From DAIOXA01 sp050949165 (GTDB taxonomy: Bacteria; Bacillota; Proteinivoracia; UBA4975), in contig JBMNFF010000003.1 of assembly GCA_050949165.1 (NCBI GenBank), positions 124,001-188,000 of the forward strand: a stretch of DNA of 64,000 nt. Direction: 5' to 3'. Position numbers and translations under genes: made by a program. Shown in pieces: positions 60,797 through 64,000 of this stretch (its first letter is position 1; each line of letters starts with the position of its first letter). Below the pieces are notes generated by a model. The model saw only the letters and a program-made list of their open reading frames with translations. It made no database searches and was not told where the DNA came from.

Positions 60797-60855
60797 TTTT
60801 TCAGTACCACCGTGTTCGCTTGTAGTCGTCGATTGATCGGCGGCTTTATTTTTGT
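60797..60855 (-). repeat. Intergenic repeat, copy C
   Basis: About 59 bp identical in core to copies A and B, lacking the ACACGGCGATACC end. It starts right after the TraX stop codon and ends 19 nt before the lipoprotein ATG. Confidence 0.82.
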
Positions 60856-60998
60856 TATTGCAAAACATTACTCAGACAGGCAAATATAAGCAGATGTGCA
60901 GGATAGTATATATAGAAGATCCATTTCAACGGTTTGCCTCGTTTCCCGTTATAGGTGTTACTGCTAGCCCATAATGGCCAGTGGTAGACGTTGTTAAT
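60856..60998 (-). pseudogene. C-terminal fragment of a TraX-family membrane protein
   Basis: Reads NNVYHWPLWASSNTYNGKRG, KPLKWIFYIYYPAHLLIFAC, LSNVLQ and stops at 60856. YNGKRG...KWxFYxxYPxHLL is the typical TraX/acyltransferase-like ending. Its 5-prime part is replaced by the transposon whose end is at 60999, so the gene was cut by that element or by a related deletion. Confidence 0.7.
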
Positions 60999-61038
60999 TG
61001 TCCGCGAACTGCCGGACCTAGTGACCAAGGAGGGAGAG

Positions 61039-61848
61039 CTAGAGTAGCTCCCCCTGGATGACCAACTTCACCATATGATCGTCAATAATCCGTTTTCCGT
61101 TTTGCGCACCGTAGAGCAGGCAGTGGGTGCATACCTTATTCACCAGTCTAGCCGCCCCGCTGGAGAAACGGTAAATCTCTTCAATAGCCCCGTCTGAGAA
61201 GGTTTCGTGCTCAACCCCCGCGTAGGCAAGGTGTCTTTTTATGTATTCCCCTACCTGCGCCCGATCGAAGTGCGGCAGCTTGCACTGCAGGTCAATCCGC
61301 TGCCGGATGGCTGCGAAGGCCTGCAGCTGAAACTTGTCCCAGAGCTCGCTCTGACCGACGAGAATTAATGCCATGGGGCTCTCTGCGTCCATCTTGAAAT
61401 TGAGTAGGAACCGAACTTCCTCTAGCATCTCCCTATCCAGTAGATGGGCCTCGTCAACAATAACCACAGGCAGCAGGCGGTGGATGCCCCGCATTAGTTC
61501 AATCTCCCGGTGCAGCTGCCGTTTGGCATCCCCCCTGTAGAACTTAGATTCACAGCCCAGCTGTTCCAACAGTCCCTTGTAGAAATGGCGGGGAGTTAGC
61601 TTTGAATCTGCTAAGTACATCATCATAAACTTGGATGGGTCGAGGGTATCCCTTAACCGTCGCAGGGTGGTAGTCTTGCCGGTGCCGCAATCTCCGGTGA
61701 CCACGGCGAACAGCTGTCGCTCTGCAGCGTGCTGCAACCTCCCCAGTACTTCTTCCATCATCACCGAGGGGTAGAGCTGATCGGTGGGAATGTCCCTGGA
61801 AAACGGCGTATTGGTGAGTCCGTAAAAGGCCTCATACATCCTGCTCAC
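61039..61848 (-). CDS. ExeA/TniB-like AAA ATPase of the transposon
   Basis: 269 residues. Walker A TGDCGTGKTTTLRRL, Walker B LLPVVIVDEAHLLD, sensor 1 ALILVGQSELWD, and Arg-rich RQRIDLQCKLPHFDRAQVGEYIKRHL. Such ATPases choose targets and activate the transposase. Starts inside the last codons of the transposase gene; ATG 61839 is the other possible start. Confidence 0.85.
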   Translation of the reverse strand: MSRMYEAFYGLTNTPFSRDIPTDQLYPSVMMEEVLGRLQHAAERQLFAVVTGDCGTGKTTTLRRLRDTLDPSKFMMMYLADSKLTPRHFYKGLLEQLGCESKFYRGDAKRQLHREIELMRGIHRLLPVVIVDEAHLLDREMLEEVRFLLNFKMDAESPMALILVGQSELWDKFQLQAFAAIRQRIDLQCKLPHFDRAQVGEYIKRHLAYAGVEHETFSDGAIEEIYRFSSGAARLVNKVCTHCLLYGAQNGKRIIDDHMVKLVIQGELL

Positions 61849-63184
61849 CGCCCTTCCTGACTATCCTGTAAGAAACGGCGGGTGCTTGTTGAACCTTGCG
61901 CTCCTCATTCTGCCTTGCAGCTGCAGCCAACAGCCTAGAGGTATTAGCAGGCTCTCGCTGCATGTGGGGTGGCAGCGCAGGCTTGGGGCCCGTCTTCTCG
62001 CCAATGACCAGCTTCTTGGCGATCCAGGAAGGATGTCCCTCATATTCGATGGTCAGCTGAGAAGTATCTGCGGGATCATAGACCACATTCACTTTACAGC
62101 CAATGAAGGGCAAGCCTACTTCGTACTTTTCACCTTGGAAGCTTATGCAGCCGGACTTATCTACCTTCCGTTCCTCAAGATGGAGAAAGGCATTTGCTAT
62201 TGTTTCTGGATCCAGGAATTTCAGTGCTTTCTTGCCGCTATGGTATGTGGCTTCCGGAGACAAATTATTAGCTAAGCTGCTGTGGGGCTTATGCTGGTAA
62301 CACTCGTCAAGCCAGACCCAGAACAACTGGTTAAATTGGTCTAAGGTTTGGGGGTTCTCCAAGGCAGCTTCCTGGAGGAAGGAGTCTACCACCCTGTTAA
62401 ACCGTTCAACTTTGCCAGTTGCTTCTGGGGAATAGGGCTTGGCAAAGAGTAGCCGGATTCCCATTTTGGCACAGGCTCGGTTCATCCACTTGGTCTTGTA
62501 TTGGCTGCCGTTGTCAAAGAAGACAGCTTCTGGTATTCCATACTTCTGGATTGCCTTTCGGAAACAGTCCTCAATAATGACCTGGTCTAGGGTCGGGTAG
62601 AACTCGCCATGGAGGATAAAGCGAGTAGCGTCATCCATGAAGGTGACCAAGTAGACTTGTTTTTTAGTGCCATCTTGCCCCACAGGTAAGTAGGGGCCAT
62701 ACTTTATGTCCGAATGCCATAGCTTATTCCGGTACTTCTGCTGAAACCTCCTGCTGGCTACACCTGAGGATTCATACAGCTTCATGTGCCGGGTACTGTA
62801 GCCCCGCTGGGATAGCCTGTCTTGGAGGGTGCTACGCTTAATCTGTCCTGGCGGGACTAGGCCTTCCCACTCCAATACCTGAATGATCTGGGCCACGCTA
62901 CGGCTAGGCACCTCCCGGCGCAGCAGTATTGCCTGCTCCATAACATGTTCAGGGATGGTTTCTTGGGATTTTCGAGGCCTTCCCTTGGGTTTGAGCGCGT
63001 TAAAGCCCCCAGCCCTGTACTGAGCCAGGTACCGGCGCAAGGTGCGGTCAGAAATGCCTGTTTGAGTACAAATCTGGGTCTTCAATTGCTTCATCATGGC
63101 CGGGTCTAGCCCTTCTGCCAGCAGTGGCGCCAGAAGCTGCATACGTTCTTGTGCTATTGCCTCTGCTTTCTTCTGGTCTCTCAT
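61832..63184 (-). CDS. DDE transposase with integrase core (Mu/TniA-like)
   Basis: 450 residues. N-terminal helix-turn-helix region (QTGISDRTLRRYLAQYRAGG), then the rve-type core: Asp in LWHSDIKYGPYLP, Asp in VFFDNGSQYKTKW, Glu in SPEATGKVERFNRVVDSF, and a C-terminal beta domain (Mu C-like). The catalytic set is intact. ATG 63184 with AGGAGGAATTAAC, a strong site. Confidence 0.9.
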   Translation of the reverse strand: MRDQKKAEAIAQERMQLLAPLLAEGLDPAMMKQLKTQICTQTGISDRTLRRYLAQYRAGGFNALKPKGRPRKSQETIPEHVMEQAILLRREVPSRSVAQIIQVLEWEGLVPPGQIKRSTLQDRLSQRGYSTRHMKLYESSGVASRRFQQKYRNKLWHSDIKYGPYLPVGQDGTKKQVYLVTFMDDATRFILHGEFYPTLDQVIIEDCFRKAIQKYGIPEAVFFDNGSQYKTKWMNRACAKMGIRLLFAKPYSPEATGKVERFNRVVDSFLQEAALENPQTLDQFNQLFWVWLDECYQHKPHSSLANNLSPEATYHSGKKALKFLDPETIANAFLHLEERKVDKSGCISFQGEKYEVGLPFIGCKVNVVYDPADTSQLTIEYEGHPSWIAKKLVIGEKTGPKPALPPHMQREPANTSRLLAAAARQNEERKVQQAPAVSYRIVRKGGEQDV

Positions 63185-63229
63185 GTTAATTCCTCCTCAT
63201 TTCGGTCTTAACATGAGTCTACTGCTTGT

Positions 63230-63754
63230 CTACCCGGACAGTAATGCAGAACGGGTATGTACCCAATAATTAGCGTTTACCACCGGACGGACAGTTCTCG
63301 CTAGCCAACGAGGGGCGTTCCCTACTAGCTGCCAGATCCTTTGGAGCGGAGACTGAGGGAGGTTGGATTCGCCTCCCGCAGACTGAAGACAATAACGGAT
63401 TGCAATGGACACCAGGGCACTGGCCAGGTAATTGGCAACCTCCAGAAACCAATGCTTCCAGCGGGTAATTGTAGACTCATCTGCTGCAACGGTAAGTTCA
63501 CTTTCGCCGCTGACCACTGCTTCAATGCTTTCACTACCGTACCGCTTGTAAGGGGTGAGGATGTCTGGAAGCTCATGGTGAACTTTAGTGCAGTGAGAAC
63601 ATTGAAGCCTGCGGATTACCAACACTACTTTCTCACCAATACCGTTTATGTACTTGCGTTCCCTGCTGCCAATGACTTTCAAGCTACCACCACAGCAGGG
63701 GCAGGGGTTCTGCTCTCCGCTCCGAACAAAAAACACCCGTGTTAGGGTTTTCAA
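63230..63754 (-). CDS. DUF6431-family zinc-binding protein of the transposon
   Basis: 174 residues. Cysteine pairs CPCCGGSLKVIGSRERKYI and LQCSHCTKVHHELPDILTPYKRYG make a zinc-ribbon-like head, followed by a helical part with WKHWF. DUF6431 proteins are commonly found next to transposases of this type; role unknown, perhaps end binding. Start uncertain: TTG 63754 or GTG 63736. Confidence 0.7.
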   Translation of the reverse strand: MKTLTRVFFVRSGEQNPCPCCGGSLKVIGSRERKYINGIGEKVVLVIRRLQCSHCTKVHHELPDILTPYKRYGSESIEAVVSGESELTVAADESTITRWKHWFLEVANYLASALVSIAIRYCLQSAGGESNLPQSPLQRIWQLVGNAPRWLARTVRPVVNANYWVHTRSALLSG

Positions 63755-63797
63755 CCAGCTCGTAACTTGATATAATGACCATGGTTTTGAGTTGGGA

Positions 63798-63843
63798 CGC
63801 CTTGGTGCTACTTGTGGTGTAGCACGCTAACGGGGCGTCCTTT
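63798..63843. other. Nested hairpin near the transposon right end
   Basis: GGACGCC/GGCGTCC outer arms enclose GTGCTAC/GTAGCAC, with T-rich DNA following on the plus strand. It sits between the right inverted repeat and the DUF6431 gene and may stop outside transcription. Beyond 63892 no gene is seen up to the window end. Confidence 0.5.
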
Positions 63844-64000
63844 CCTTTCCTTTCTTTAGATACGGTCATTATATATGGCAATCCGTGGACAGGCAATACC
63901 GTCAGCATAGGGACTATATGGTTTAGCTAAAACAGTTTATGCCAGATTAGAGACAGCTTTACCTTAGTTGCAACGAAAGTATTCCAAGGAGGAAAAATAT

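Larger units (their letters stand above)
60999..63891 (-). mobile_element. Three-gene transposon: DUF6431 protein, DDE transposase, AAA ATPase
   Basis: The ends TGTCCGCGAACTGCC (60999 inward) and TGTCCACGGATTGCC (63891 inward, minus strand) form imperfect inverted repeats, about 20 of 28 positions equal, including TGACC at 24-28. The TGT...ACA tips and the transposase plus ATPase pair resemble Tn5053/Tn7-like elements. No target duplication is evident (TTAAT left, GGCAA right), so flanking DNA may have been rearranged. Confidence 0.75.

Noticed and set aside
58565..60855. The three repeats as integron attC sites
   Set aside because: They follow genes like cassette sites, but lack the GTTRRRY/RYYYAAC ends and no integrase is present.
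63220..63245. TGTCCGGGTAGAC at 63240 as right end of the transposon
   Set aside because: It shares only the first six or so positions with the left end; the site at 63891 matches about 20 of 28 and includes the DUF6431 gene. It remains a less likely alternative.

Overview
The window comes from a Gram-positive-type bacterium of the phylum Bacillota (Firmicutes), probably a Clostridia-like lineage. Supporting evidence: a colinear purine operon under a guanine riboswitch, a cysteine-rich LysM protein of spore-coat style, strong GGAGG-type ribosome sites, ECF-module transport and many rho-independent terminators. Genus cannot be fixed from sequence alone. Almost every gene is on the minus strand. 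The core is GC-rich, while about 57.0-60.9 kb is AT-rich, full of broken genes, and looks acquired.

1-20.3 kb is a CRISPR-Cas locus. A type III-B cmr operon (tail of cmr2/cas10, cmr3, cmr4, cmr5, cmr6) runs on the plus strand and ends at its own terminator. Two unrelated IS256-family insertions, each with an intact 8-bp target duplication, sit between it and a minus-strand CARF-HEPN gene (Csm6-like, TIGR02710 type). Then come a 50-repeat array (8048-11790, plus one decayed repeat), its leader, and a complete minus-strand type I-B operon: cas6-cas8(Cst1)-cas7(Cst2)-cas5-cas3-cas4/cas1 fusion-cas2. Repeat orientation, decayed repeats at the far end and the cas2-side leader all say that the array is read on the minus strand, toward the CARF gene. 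One array therefore probably feeds both effectors.

20.4-33.5 kb holds a PAP2-like membrane protein, two DinB-like proteins, a DUF4126 membrane protein, a Cu/Zn superoxide dismutase, a nine-gene Mrp/Mbh-type cation-antiporter operon, and a MarR-controlled membrane operon (polyprenol/diacylglycerol kinase-like protein, CDF-like protein).

33.6-40.3 kb is an unusual nine-gene operon: FMN-binding lipoprotein, two proteins with the sulfite-oxidase/molybdopterin-type fold, ECF S component, phosphatase-fold lipoprotein, two ECF ATPases, EcfT and a MobB-like GTPase. It is preceded by a structured leader RNA followed by a terminator, a candidate molybdenum-cofactor-type riboswitch. This is the best candidate here for an undescribed system: uptake or salvage of a redox cofactor.

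40.4-44.4 kb carries a THEP1-like NTPase, a methyltransferase, a DUF4870 protein, an AraC regulator and a six-LysM protein. 44.5-55.2 kb is purE-B-C-L-F-M-N-H-D, without purK, purS or purQ. 55.3-56.9 kb is an NCS2 purine permease under a second guanine riboswitch.

57-60.9 kb contains a decayed RelB/YoeB toxin-antitoxin pair, an ECF sigma factor with an anti-sigma-like partner, a lipoprotein, a tiny membrane protein and a TraX tail. Three copies of a 60-80 bp repeat lie just after stop codons. 61-63.9 kb is a three-gene transposon (DUF6431 protein, DDE transposase, ExeA/TniB-like ATPase) with 28-bp terminal inverted repeats.
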